DNA of 64,000 nt, taken from Flaccisagitta enflata (lineage: Eukaryota > Chaetognatha > Sagittoidea > Aphragmophora). The stretch spans positions 28,334,001 to 28,398,000 of the forward strand of contig OZ231126.1 in assembly GCA_965153355.1 (NCBI GenBank). Direction: 5' to 3'. Shown in pieces: positions 36,097 to 46,920 of the stretch; position 1 is the stretch's first letter, and every line of letters begins with the position of its first letter. The notes beneath the pieces are model-generated. The model was not told the origin of the DNA, ran no database searches, and worked only from the letters and a program-made list of their open reading frames with translations. The position numbers were made by a program, and so were the translations under genes.

Positions 36097-36590
36097 TGGT
36101 CAGCGGTACCCCTTTGCCCCTATGTGAGTGTATATGGGTGTAAGGTGGTTAGAGGGGCAGCGGCCCCAAAGGGGCCGATGACCTATGCTGTTTTTATTTG
36201 GGCCTCAAGGATGGAGTTAGGGCCTGGAGGCTGGGATTGGGGCCTTGAGGCTTGGATTAGGGCCTTGAGGCTGGGATTTGAGCTTCAAGGCTGTGATTTT
36301 GGCTTCAAAGCTGAGATTTGAGCTTCGAGGCTGGGATTTGAGCTTCGAGGTTGGGATTTGAGCTTCGGGGCAGGGATTTGAGCTTGGAAGCTGGTATTTG
36401 AGCTTCGAGGCTAGGATTTGAGCCAAGGCCGGGATTTGTGCTTGAGACTGTGATTTGGGCTTGAGGCTGCATTTGCCTGGGGCCAGAAGGAGGAGGAGGA
36501 GGAGGAGAAGGAGACGAAGGAGGAGGAGAAAATTTCTCCCTGTGTGAAAGCATAGGTCATTGGCCCCTTCGGGGCCGCTGCCCAAAAAAG
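36097..36590. mobile_element. G-family element with internal 20-21 bp minisatellite
   Basis: Starts ggtcagcggtacccctttgc, then gaggggcagcggccccaaag/gggcc, and ends ccccttcggggccgctgcccaaaaaa. About 36195-36470 is a minisatellite 'ttgagcttcgaggctgggat'. A GGA triplet run lies at 36487-36530. It sits between exons A and B, starting about 12 bp past the exon A donor. Confidence 0.75.
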
Positions 36591-36601
36591 ACTTTAACCT
36601 G

Positions 36602-36792
36602 TTTGGCATGGTGGATAAAATTGAGTTTCGTTGTTCCTAGCCCCATGAAGTAAAGCAGGCCTCTCTTTGGCGCCGTTGTCGCCTTGTTCACCGCGAACTT
36701 GACGTGGAGATAACCGTCCTCCCAACGCTGCGAGTAGAGATTAATGTGCGTCAAGGCTACACCTACACATGTAAAAAACTTTGTACAAGCAT
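36602..36792 (-). CDS. exon A of an unrecognised gene
   Basis: A minus-strand open segment ending at a donor (gccaaacag|gttaaag). It contains VALTHINLYSQRWEDGYLHV, then KFAVNKATTAPKRGLLYFMG and LGTTKLNFIHHAKQ. The acceptor is ambiguous: ttgtacaaag|tttttt (phase 0, adding FFTCVG) or catgtgtag|gt. With the phase-0 choice it joins exon B without a frame break. No known domain is recognised. A gene inside the large kinesin intron is inferred. Confidence 0.55.
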
Positions 36793-36829
36793 GAATTATA
36801 GATGGCCAGTTTTCCATTTGACCTAGCCT

Positions 36830-37425
36830 AATTACCAGTGGTAGCTTATGACCTTAGCTTATGAGTTTCCATGTGTGAGTTGAAGTTACTCGTTGACACA
36901 ATTTGGCAACGCAAACGCTACAAGAGCACCTTTCATCACTGCGCCTCTTCGCGTGAGTAAGCAGCTCATTTTTTTTTTTTGCGAAACCTTTGCATTGCCT
37001 AAGACGGCGAGCATTTGAAGGCATTATTTAGTGTGTCATCCTTTTTTTTCACTGTAGTTGAATAATCATGATACCGTAAATACTTTTATAGGACAAATTG
37101 TCTCTTTTTCCTTATTACTGCTGTAAAATTTTGTATTTTCAAAAACATTGCCCTCTCTGTAATGAATTTTGGAGGACAGCTATGTTCTTCATTTATGTGT
37201 TTTTATTTACTATGCAATTAAGAAACATGAAATTTTGAATATTTTCCAGTGAAAATATTTAGGTAATGGTAGCTATACTCGCTCTTTTGTCCTAATTCAA
37301 TGCAAATTTTGCAACCAGATAAGTATCAAAATATACTTCAATGATAAAATTGGTATGCTTAAATCATTTCATTTTTACTCTTGACACTCTACATATCTTA
37401 AATTTTTAAAAAATTTTTATCCTTG
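36830..37425. other. AT-rich spacer, no gene seen
   Basis: No long frame, repeat or inverted structure. It probably contains the 3' flank of the zinc-finger gene that ends at 37431. Confidence 0.45.
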
Positions 37426-37430
37426 ACACG

Positions 37431-38877
37431 CTAAATCTTGCTTTCGGATGCTCGTCGTCGTACGCTGCATGAGTTAATTTTGACACCGCGCGTTTGCTTA
37501 TGTTTACGTAAACCAGCTGCTTGGTTAAAACCCTTGTCGCAAACTTCGCACTTGAAAGCCCGTTTATTCTCATGGATCGCTTGGTGTAATTTCAAACTTG
37601 ACTTATTTTGAAATGATTTGCCGCATGTTTCGCAATCATTTTGTCCAGTTTTAATCGTGTCCAGTTGTCCTTCTCCTTCGAAATGAGACTGTTCGTGCAT
37701 TCTCTTGTGGTTCTTCCATTTAAAAGTCCTTGAACAAAATCTGCAATTCAAGGGCTTTTCTTCATCATGGATTTTGCTATGCTCCTTCAACAAAAAACTC
37801 CGAGTGAATGATTTTCCGCATTGCTCGCAATTGAAGGCTTTCTCACCGTCGTGACACTTTGCATGACGCGACATATTTGTGTAGACGGTAAATTTTTTGG
37901 GACATATTGGGCATCCGAAAGGCTTCTCCTTAGTGTGAACGATTTCGTGAATTTTGAGTTCATCCAAAGAATGAAAGCGTTTTCCACATTGCAAACACAG
38001 AAACCGCTTCTCCTCGGAGTGTCGTTCTTGATGGCGAGTGAGTTCGCTTTTGGTGAAAAAAACTACGGCTACAGTCATCACATTTGAAGGGCTTTTTATC
38101 ACTATGCCTTCGTTCATGATCTCGGCGATTTCCTGTGGTTTTAAAAGTCGAAGGGCAATACCTGCATTGGTATGGTACGTCGTTATGGATTGGTTCATGC
38201 ATTCGTAATTCGGGTTTTGATTTAAAGGTCTTTGGGCACTTGTCGCATTTGTGTGGTCTCTCTGATGAGTTAATGACTTCATGTTTTTTCAAGTTTTGTT
38301 TGGTGTTACAGCGGAAATCGCACACGGAGCATTTGAATGGTTTCTCTCCTGTGTGTATCCTTATGTGAACTTTTAGGTCTCCCGAAATTTTGAAACTTTT
38401 TGAGCAGTAGTCACACGATAACTTGACCCTCGCCTTGGCAGAGCTCATTTTGATACTGCCGCTACAATGATCTTCGTTGACTTCGTGCATTCGTAAGTAT
38501 GTTTTTGTTTTGAAGGCCTTTTGACATTGTTCGCATTTGTGAGGCTTTTCAGATAAGTGAACGATCACGTGTTTTTTTAAGTCGTCTTTTGTTTTGCATC
38601 CAAATTCACATAAAGAGCACTTGAATTTATTTTTTCCCGTATGCACTGCCAAGTGACGTTTAAGTCTGCTAGCATTTTCGAAGTCTTTCAGGCAGACCTC
38701 GCATTTAGTGGTCTTATCGCGATGAATTCTTTCGTGAGCTTTCAGCTTTACTTTGTCTGCAAAGAATTTTCCGCCTTTGTCACACTCAAACTCATTCATA
38801 TTTTTTGGGTTTGGACCATCCATGTGGTTTAGTGCTTCGTGAGATTTTAGGGCGTATGCAGAGAGAAAGGTAAACAC
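37431..38877 (-). pseudogene. poly-C2H2 zinc-finger gene with one frameshift
   Basis: About 15 C2H2 fingers run along the minus strand in two overlapping frames (305 and 283 codons). The frames meet at a run of seven T (minus strand, about 38055-38061). With one fewer T, the finger there fits C-x2-C-x3-F-x5-L-x2-H exactly, so a one-base homopolymer indel is the likely break. That could be a sequencing error or a true disabling change. Typical fingers are KCEVCLKDF, KCSVCDFRC and LCLQCGKRF, with TGEKPF-type linkers. The first finger has lost its second Cys (CDKGGKFF). A role in DNA binding in the nucleus is expected for the family. No convincing ATG lies near 38877, so the 5' end is incomplete. 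It is related to the gene at 46921-47973. Confidence 0.75.
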
Positions 38878-38969
38878 ATAAATTTTGCAAAAATGTGACT
38901 TGGGGATAACTTGTTGTGGTTGTTGTTTTTGCTGTTGTTGTTCTAGAGTTGATTGTTGTTCTAGAGTTG

Positions 38970-39100
38970 TGTTTTTGTTTGTTTTTGTTTTTGTTTTTGT
39001 TTTTGTTTTTGTTTTTGTTTTTGTTTTTGTTTTTGTTTTTGTTTTTGTTTTTGTTTTTGTTTTTGTTTTTGTTTTTGTTTTTGTTTTTGCTTTTGTTTTT
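38970..39100. repeat. (GTTTTT)n microsatellite
   Basis: A GTTTTT hexamer run of about 20 units, upstream of the zinc-finger frame on the minus strand. Confidence 0.95.
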
Positions 39101-39596
39101 GTCCTGTGATTTCACAATTGATTACGTGATTGATTTGACACCAGATGAAGTCTGCAAATCCTTGTTGCTCAAGTTTCGCTTGGGTTTTTTATTTTACGCA
39201 ATCTTTGACAACATTATTATTATCAATTTTATCCGAGATACTCGCTTTTGTAAACTATGGAGTAGATCAGTCTCTTGCGTAAAATCATTTCATCAAGATT
39301 TCGACGTCAACCGTTTTTTTGCCACATTCGTAGAATGGGGAAATAGTGGAGAAGGCTTTGCATCGACAAAATTCTCCTTCAGTATTACTTTTTCATGAGA
39401 CATCACTATTGGTTTGACAACGAAAATTTGGGAATGGCTTATAAATGTATTTTAGATCGGGTAGACACTCCGAGAAACAATATATGTAGTTCAATCACAT
39501 GCGATAGACAATAGATCCACCACGATCAATAGTTTTGCCGACCATTCCAGACCTTCACTCCTCGGCCCAACTCTATTGTCTTGGCCTTTGCTCATT

Positions 39597-39599
<3 letters not shown>

Positions 39600-39676
<77 letters not shown>
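39600..39676. repeat. (GA)n microsatellite
   Basis: A GA dinucleotide run. Confidence 0.95.
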
Positions 39677-39679
<3 letters not shown>

Positions 39680-39882
39680 CAGAGAGTCGAGAAAATTGAG
39701 AGCGGAAAACTTGCTAAAGCCAAACGGGCGGGAGAGTGAGAGAGATATTCAGACGTGATGGTAGAGATGCCTAAATCATGTCGTACTTTAATTTTAAACC
39801 ATTTTCCAAATCTAAGTTGTCCAGGAAGTGATGTTAACGTAAAATTTGATGGACAGTTAAATAACAAACAGATTATGGGCAA

Positions 39883-40220
39883 TGGGGGGGGGTCGATATC
39901 AACCAAGTTTGGAAATGCCAATCGGACATATGACCAGGCCGTGCGCATGGACAAATCAACTTAATAACTAGAAGGAAAAGTTCATGAGACTTCATCATTT
40001 ACAATTGTGCCAACCCTACCTTTCCCATAGTAAAGTATACGAGCCTCCTCTTCCTCTTCTTTGTCCCTATTCATTACAATGTAAGTAAGGGGTATGGCAC
40101 GACTGTAAATGATATGATTTGACCCCCCTCCTTTCACATGCGTTTTTATTTTATTATTGTGCACACTTTAGCTATATCTCCAAGTGCCATTACCAAAGTT
40201 GGTTGATACCGACCCCCCCA
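39883..40220. mobile_element. 338-bp inverted-repeat element with 8-bp TSD
   Basis: The ends TGGGGGGGGTCGATATCAAC and GTTGATACCGACCCCCCCA pair over about 45 bp. The flanks ATGGGCAA at 39875-39882 and 40221-40228 are identical. An 8-bp duplication fits hAT-like (or P-like) elements, although the G-run terminus is unusual. No coding capacity. Confidence 0.75.
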
Positions 40221-42247
40221 ATGGGCAACAATGGTGTGTTCAGGAATTGCAAAAAATGCTAAAAACGCCTGTGCCAAAAGTTTGGGTACGGTACATGGTG
40301 TATATAATGAGAGGGAACCATCGGTGGGACTTTTTGTCTAACCATATTAGTGCTCGGATGAGTTTTAGTTGGCCAAAAATGGCCTATAATGGCCATATCT
40401 AACTATGGACCCTCTAACTTGCAAAATGGCAAAAACAGTCAAATTTTCACCACCCAACATACTTTTTTGGCTTAATGGAGTCAGAATACACTAAGGTAGG
40501 TGGTAGAGTGGATGGGTGGGAGGGGTCACCCATGGGGTGGGGGTAAGGGGGCCAAATTGGCCAAAATTCACCTCCTGATGGAGGTGGCTGTAAAAAATGA
40601 CAAAAATCAAAAAAGTTGATTTTTTTGGCAAGAATAGGTGTTAACTAGTGCGTTTCAGCAAAAAAATTGGATTCATTTTGGAAAATGAACAAAAAATGAT
40701 CAAATCAAAGTGTTGATGGTTGTTGGTAATTTTGGGGTATGAACCATTCAACTTCAATTGCTTATAACTTTTTTATGCTGAGAAGAAAAAAAATATGGTT
40801 GATCTCATCTGAAAGATCTTTCAAAACTTTTTCAGAATCGCACAGATTTCAACTCATTTCGTTTAAAAATGGCAATACAGTGATCTTCCAAAGTACAGTA
40901 GATATTGATTTCTTGGGCGATAGAACCATTCAACTTTGACTGTTAATGAATTTTGAATACTTTAAAGCATTCAAATTTGGTTGGTCTCATCTGAAGGAGC
41001 TTTCAAAACTCTTTCAGAATCTCATGAATTTCAACTCATTTGGGTCAAAAATGGCGGTACAGTGATCTCACAATTTACAGTAAATATTGATTTCCTGGGC
41101 GATAGAACTCACAATATAGTTTGAGGGAAAATAACTGGACCCGTTTTTGGTTGTTGGACCCATTTTTTTTATCTTATTTTCATTGATTGGACCCATTTTT
41201 ATTAGTCAGAGGACCCGTTTTTTAGAGACTTAGAAAATAAAAAACGGGTCCACTGACTGACAAAAACAGGTCCGTTCACCAAAAACAGGTCCGCAATCAA
41301 TAGGTTATAATAAGAATATGCGGTAAAGCTATTTTTTAGGAAGCAATTTTCCTCATCACTGTACTGGTCTCACTATGCAGTGGTGAGTTATTCTCATGCA
41401 TGATATTGAACAGAGCTCCTCTTTTTTCACCAAGAGGACCCGTTCTGACTATAATAAAAAGGTGAATAGACCTGTTTTTTTTTAGTCAGAGGACCCATTT
41501 TTCATGGACCCGTTTTTTGCACTTATGGGACCCGTTTTTCATGCTCATAGGACCCATCAAGTGAACCTATTTTTGACAGTCAGGGGACCCGTTTTTATGG
41601 GTCCCTAATGTAAAAATAGGTTCTACAACCAAAAAATGGGACCCGTTTTTATCTATTGAGAAAACAAGTTTAAACTAGGTTGTGGAACTATTCAACTTTG
41701 GCTGTTTATAGATTTTGAATACTTTAAAGCATACAAATTTGGTTGGTCTCATCTGAAAGAGCTTTCAAAACTCTTTCAGAATCTCACAAATTTTAACTCA
41801 TTTGGTTCAGAAATGGCGGTATAGTGATCTCACTAAGTACAGTAAATATTGATTTCTTGGGTGATGGAACCATCCAACTTTGACTGTTTATAGATTTTGA
41901 ACACTGTAGAGCGTAAAAATTTGGTTGATCTCATCTGAAAGATCTTTCAAAACCCTTTCAGAATCTCATGGATTTCAACTCATTTGGTTGAAAAATGGTG
42001 GTACAGTGATCTCACAAAGTACAGTAAACATTGTTTTTTTTTGGATGATGGAACCATTCAACTTTGACTGTTAATAATTTGAAACACTTAAAAGCATACA
42101 CATTTGGTTGATCTCATCTGAAAGATCTTTCAAAACTTTTTCAGAATTTCATGGTTCCAAAAATGGCAGTGATCTCTCATAGTACAGTAAATATCCATCC
42201 AAAAGAATATTGTCACTGCTTTCTTACTATTTTGTATTCATTCTTCT

Positions 42248-42248
<1 letters not shown>

Positions 42249-42324
<76 letters not shown>
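42249..42324. repeat. (TG)n microsatellite
   Basis: A TG dinucleotide run inside the 4.26-kb element. Confidence 0.95.
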
Positions 42325-42325
<1 letters not shown>

Positions 42326-42564
42326 CTTCTGTGTACAAGACCTTGACATCATCTTGAAGCCAATGTTCAGTTTTGCAAACATGCATCTTGTGCTTCCTAA
42401 GCACTTGTTCGACCACCAATTCAGCCACCAACTGAAGCAAATTGCCAGCAAGAAATAAAAACAAAAACAGAAGTAAGAGGAAGTTTGAGGAAGTCTTTGG
42501 TCCGTGAAGCGCATCTACCAAACTGAGATCGCCAAAATCGCTTGAGAATTCAGGAACTTTATTT

Positions 42565-42990
42565 TTGGAGACTGTAGTCCTATTCTCAAGGCTTTAATCC
42601 CTACCTCAAGGCTTAAATCCCTGTCTCAAGGCTTAAATCTCAGCCTTGAACTCAAATCCTAGCTTCAACAAACAAATAAACGAATGAAAGTCCCCCTGTG
42701 TTCTACAGGACATCCTCACCTTTGGGGCCGCTGCCCTGCTGACCATCACCTACAATCACAAACATACTAAGCAGGGCAAGTGGGCAACAGGTATCGCTGA
42801 CCACATATTGCCCTTGGGTAGGGTGTCTGGAGAGGGGTGGTATTTGCAACAAGGTAATGGGGTATAACTAGTCATCCAAGGATCGCACATGGTCAGCGGT
42901 ACCCGATGCCCTGCTTAGAGTGATTAGCTGAAGAAGCTGAGTGGGAGCAGGGCAGCGGCCCCAAAGGGCCGATGTCCTGTAGGACACAGG
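42565..42990. mobile_element. G-family element pieces
   Basis: 'aaggcttaaatccctgtctc' tandem units (42575-42655), then cccctgtgttctacaggaca and tttggggccgctgccctgct with an inverted 'ggtatcgctgaccacatatt'. A second piece (42889-42990) runs ggtcagcggtacccgatgcc to gcagcggccccaaagggccg and gtcctgtaggacacaggggt. The two pieces are in inverted arrangement. Confidence 0.65.
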
Positions 42991-44606
42991 GGTGAATTTC
43001 CAACCTTGATGGCAATTTTCCATGTTATTCAAAAGGAATTTTGCATTTTTTCAATTTCTGGTCGATTTACCATGTTATTCAATAGGAATTTTGCATTTTT
43101 TCAATTTGTCATCAATTTACCATGTTATTCAATGGGAATTTTGCATTTTTCACAATTTTCCTTAATTTTCTATGTTATTCAATGGGAAATATGCAAGTTT
43201 TTACTATTTTGTAAATTTTTCATGTTTAGTTTAGCTTCAAATTTGTCGCTAAAACAATTTTTTTTGACAAGGGGTTTCAGTGTTTTTCACAGCTGTCTCT
43301 GACTGTATCTTGGTACCCAGAACTCAATTTTTGTCTGTTAGTGATATAAGAACCTGAGAATTGATATTTTCTTGCATTTTTCGTGGTAAAATTCAAGTAG
43401 GTTTATGATGTCTCATTATCAAAAACTTCCACATCAAAACCAGTCATAATCTTTCATAGCATTTTTGGCATGACACTTTCTGAGAGCCAGGCACTTTCTC
43501 GGGCACACAATTATGCCCCAATTTGTAAAAATACTATATTTTAGCTACCTCTGTGTCAAATTCCAGCCCAACGACTCCATTATTTCTATCAATTTTGCTC
43601 ATTTTGCTAGTTCGTTTAATTATGTGAGAGGTGTTATTTACTGTACTTTGTGAGATCAATGTACCACTATTTTTGAACCAAATGAGTTGAAATTCATGAG
43701 ATTCTGAAAGAGTTTTGAAAGCTCTTTCAGATGACACCAACCAAATTTGTATGCTTTAAAGTATTTAAAATCATTAACAATCAAAGTTGTATGGTTCTAT
43801 CGCCCAAGAAATCAATATTTACTGTACTTTGGGAGATCACTGTACTGCCATTTTTTAACGAAATGAGTTGAAATCCATGAGATTCTGAAAGAGTTTTGAA
43901 AGATCTTTCAGATGAGATCAACCATATTTTTTTTCTCCTCAGCATAAAAAAGTTATAAGCAATTGAAGTTGAATGGTTCATACCCCAAAATTACCAACAA
44001 CCATCAACACTTTGATTTGATCATTTTTTGTTCATTTTCCAAAATGAATCCAATTTTTTTGCTGAAACGCACTAGTTAACACCTATTCTTGCCAAAAAAA
44101 TCTACTTTTTTGATTTTTGTCATTTTTTACAACCACCTCCATCAGGAGGTGAATTTTGGCCAATTTGGCCCCCTTACCCCCACCCCATGGGTGACCCCTC
44201 CCACCCATCCACTCTACCACCTACCTTAGTGTATTCTGACTCCATTAAGCCAAAAAAGTATGTTGGGTGGTGAAAATTTGACTGTTTTTGCCATTTTGCA
44301 AGTTAGAGGGTCCATAGTCAAATTTGGCCATTTTAGGCCATTTTTGGCCAACTAAAACTCATCCGAGCACTAATATGGTTAGACAAAAAGTCCCACCGAT
44401 GGTTCCCCCTCATTATATACATCATGTACCGTACCTAAACTTTTGGCACAGGCGTTTTTAACATTTTTTGCAATTCCTGAACACACCAGGGCAACAACCA
44501 TTCACAAAATACACAATATATTTCTTCACTTCTATAGGTGTTTTTTTTGGTGTAATTTGAGGACAAGAATTGAAGAAATCTCGAACCGCAAGTGTAACAC
44601 AAATTG

Positions 44607-44812
44607 TTTTTATTCGCGTGCTACGCGACTGTACAACCTGCATTGTTGGTCCGCCCGTCCGTCGGTCCGTCGGTCCGTCCGTCGCACTTTACTTTTTTTT
44701 GCGTTATTGTTTTTTTTTTGCCATGCTGCTCCTGCCCAAATGCTCCACTGACCTCAAATATGGCCCCTGCCCACTTGCACGAGACTGGGGTAGCGGTGTA
44801 TCCGGCCTTGTT
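44607..44812 (+). mobile_element. H-family element
   Basis: Starts gtttttattcgcgtgctacg with the hairpin cgcgtgctacgcg, then 'tgttggtccgcccgtccgtc', 'ctgctcctgcccaaatgctc' and 'gacctcaaatatggcccctg', ending ggtgtatccggccttgtt. Confidence 0.8.
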
Positions 44813-44914
44813 ACCAAAAATATTGCTAGTAAAACCATGAATATTGTACTTATATTCCTAGTTGTCCCAGTAATTATGAATTATCGTTGTGGTGGCGCAT
44901 AGGCACTCTCCTCC

Positions 44915-46050
44915 CAACGCAATTCCAGGTCATAAGTCACAGTACAGTGGGTCTTTTTGCAGTTTCTCATTGTTTGAGGGTTGATTGAACTTAATCTATC
45001 ACTCATAAAATCTTGTCAAGGGCGCTTTCGGAGAAATTTGAAAAAGAAAAATCTTTAGCCGTATTTTAAATATAGATTTTTTTAACTTATCCAAACTTTT
45101 TTTTGTTAACAAATCTGTAATCCTGATAACATTTTCTTTCATTTGATATGTCACACTATATACTTTCTCAAAGGATTATGATTTTCAATTTTTTAGCCAC
45201 CGTTGCAAAATTGTAACGGCAACTTAAAAATTGAAATCTTTATTTTTTCTCAAAAACATACAGTGCGACCTATCAAATGAAAGGAAATAACATCAGGATT
45301 ACGAATTGCTATCAAAAAAAATATCTGGATGATTTATAAAATTCTTGATTCAAAATGAGGCTGAAATCATCTTTTTTTTTTCATTTTTCTCGAAAAGCGC
45401 CCATGAAAAGATTTTACAACTGTTAGTTTTAGTTCAAGTAAGCCACAAACTATGACAAACTACTAAAAAACCATCAGTACTCAGTCAGTGGACAAAACAA
45501 AATAGGTAGAGAGCTCACTCTGATGGCTTTGATCCAACCTACTGTTATCAAACAGCAGGCTGTAAAAAACACTTGGTTGTAAAAATCACAGCCGGCTGTC
45601 ATGCTACAAAGTGGGCAAAAATCCAACTTTCACCAAATAGAATGAGACCTGCAAATTTATAATCTCGGTGAAATTCTGACAAGTTTGATATATCACAACA
45701 TATATTTATATATGAAAATAAAAAAAAATTATCAATGTTTAATAAAGTTATAATGCAATGTCAAAAAATTATTTTTTATAAAAAGTGTTAAGTGTGACAT
45801 GTCAAACTTCTCAGAATTTCATCAAGATTATGAATATGCAAGTCACGTTCTATTCTATTTAGGTTGTTTTTTTGCCGACTTTGAAAGATAACAGCTGGCT
45901 GTAATTTTTACAACCAGTTGTTATTTACAGCCTGCTGTTTAATAACAGTAGGTTGGATCAAGGCCAACAGAGTGAGTTCTCTACCTATTTTGTTTTGTCC
46001 ACTGACTGTACTATGACTTTTCACCTGGATTTATGCTGAGAGGACAGTGT
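44915..46050. mobile_element. long inverted-repeat element (copy 1), interrupted by a 527-bp element
   Basis: Left arm (gcactctcctccca..., ccaggtcataagtcacagta, cagtgggtctttttgcagtt) and right arm (tactatgacttttcacctgg, atttatgctgagaggacagt) are inverted. Further inside, 'atcttgtcaagggcgctttc' pairs with 'gaaaagcgcccatgaaaaga'. A second copy lies at 60565-61420. Exact ends and TSD are not clear. Confidence 0.7.
45482..46008. mobile_element. 527-bp inverted-repeat element, copy 1 (TSD TACT)
   Basis: TIRs CAGTCAGTGGACAAAACAAA with 4-bp flanks TACT at 45478-45481 and 46009-46012. The arms continue with 'ttgatccaacctactgttat' and 'acagccggctgt'. It has the same length as the copy at 57142. It is inserted into the right arm of the 44915-46050 element. 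Confidence 0.82.
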
Positions 46051-46242
46051 AGGACGCTTTAATTCATTTTATTGAGCTATTAAAACTTTTTTTTTTACAT
46101 AAATTGACATTCTACTTTAATTATTGCCTTTGTAGTGGCCACTGGTCTGTCTTCTTCTTAGAACCGGCATGACAAAAGTTGTACGTGAAAGCTCTTTTGC
46201 TCTTCATGGTAGGTTAGCAAGTAGTTCGTGAATAAGAATTCC

Positions 46243-46292
46243 CCGTTATCGCATTACTGCGATTGGATTACCGTGTATCCGGCCTTGTTTTC
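46243..46292 (+). mobile_element. H-family fragment
   Basis: Only the 'cgcattactgcgattggatt/accgtgtatccggccttgtttt' end remains. Confidence 0.6.
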
Positions 46293-46915
46293 AATGTAAA
46301 TTCACTGGGACAACTGGATTTGGCCCTTTTGCTAAACTGCTAAGCTGCTGCTTAAAATAAGCTTTTTCGCATTGCTCGCTGGCAATCGGTTCCTCAGTCT
46401 TCACCTTAGTGGCACCTAACATGATGTATCAAATTTTTGCACAGGCATACGAAATGAACAAGCCCAGTACAAAAGAATTTCAATGGAAAGACATTTATGA
46501 TTGAACAAGAAGTACAAAAAAAAAAGAAGGAATGAGAGAAAAAGAACACTTTATACACGGCTGAGGGTTATGTTCCGCATGTTTCGTTTTTGTACGCGAG
46601 AACTATCAAAACCTGTGCACGGGATCTTCGTAGTCAAGATTGTCACCAGTTCTACAATAAGTCTTGCATCGCGAACGCCAAACGGCTGAAGATATAATTT
46701 TTTTCCGCTACTTTCCGGCGCGTGGTAACTTACTTTTTAGGACATGTCAGTAACTTTGCTATAATTTCAATCATAAAACATCGGGATGAAGGGACTCTTT
46801 TTGTTAGTCCGCAGCGTCCTTTAGACAATAGACATTGACACATTGTTGCAGTGTTTTGCTCGCTGTATGTCTATCAAACATCTTTGAGCTTTCTAGTAGG
46901 TTTCCAACGTTGGAG
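46293..46915. other. spacer, no gene seen
   Basis: The 3' flank of the minus-strand zinc-finger gene. No repeat structure is evident. Confidence 0.45.
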
Positions 46916-46920
46916 ATAGA

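Larger units (their letters stand above)
40232..44488. mobile_element. 4,257-bp Mutator-like non-autonomous element with about 855-bp TIRs
   Basis: The ends TGGTGTGTTCAGGAATTGCA and its reverse complement are flanked by the identical 9-bp repeat GGGCAACAA (40223-40231 and 44489-44497). The arms (40232 to about 41090, and about 43632 to 44488) are near-identical inverted copies. Subterminally they hold tandem units of about 180 bp ('catctgaaaga.ctttcaaaa.tctttcagaatctcatg'), which recur at 41690-42200. The interior has 'ggacccgttttt' repeats (41140-41660), a (TG)n run and G-family fragments. Long TIRs with 9-bp TSDs fit Mutator-like elements. No transposase frame was found. Confidence 0.85.

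Noticed and set aside
36480-36535. GGA-triplet run as coding poly-Gly/Glu
   Set aside because: It lies inside a G element between two exon borders and belongs to no continuing frame.
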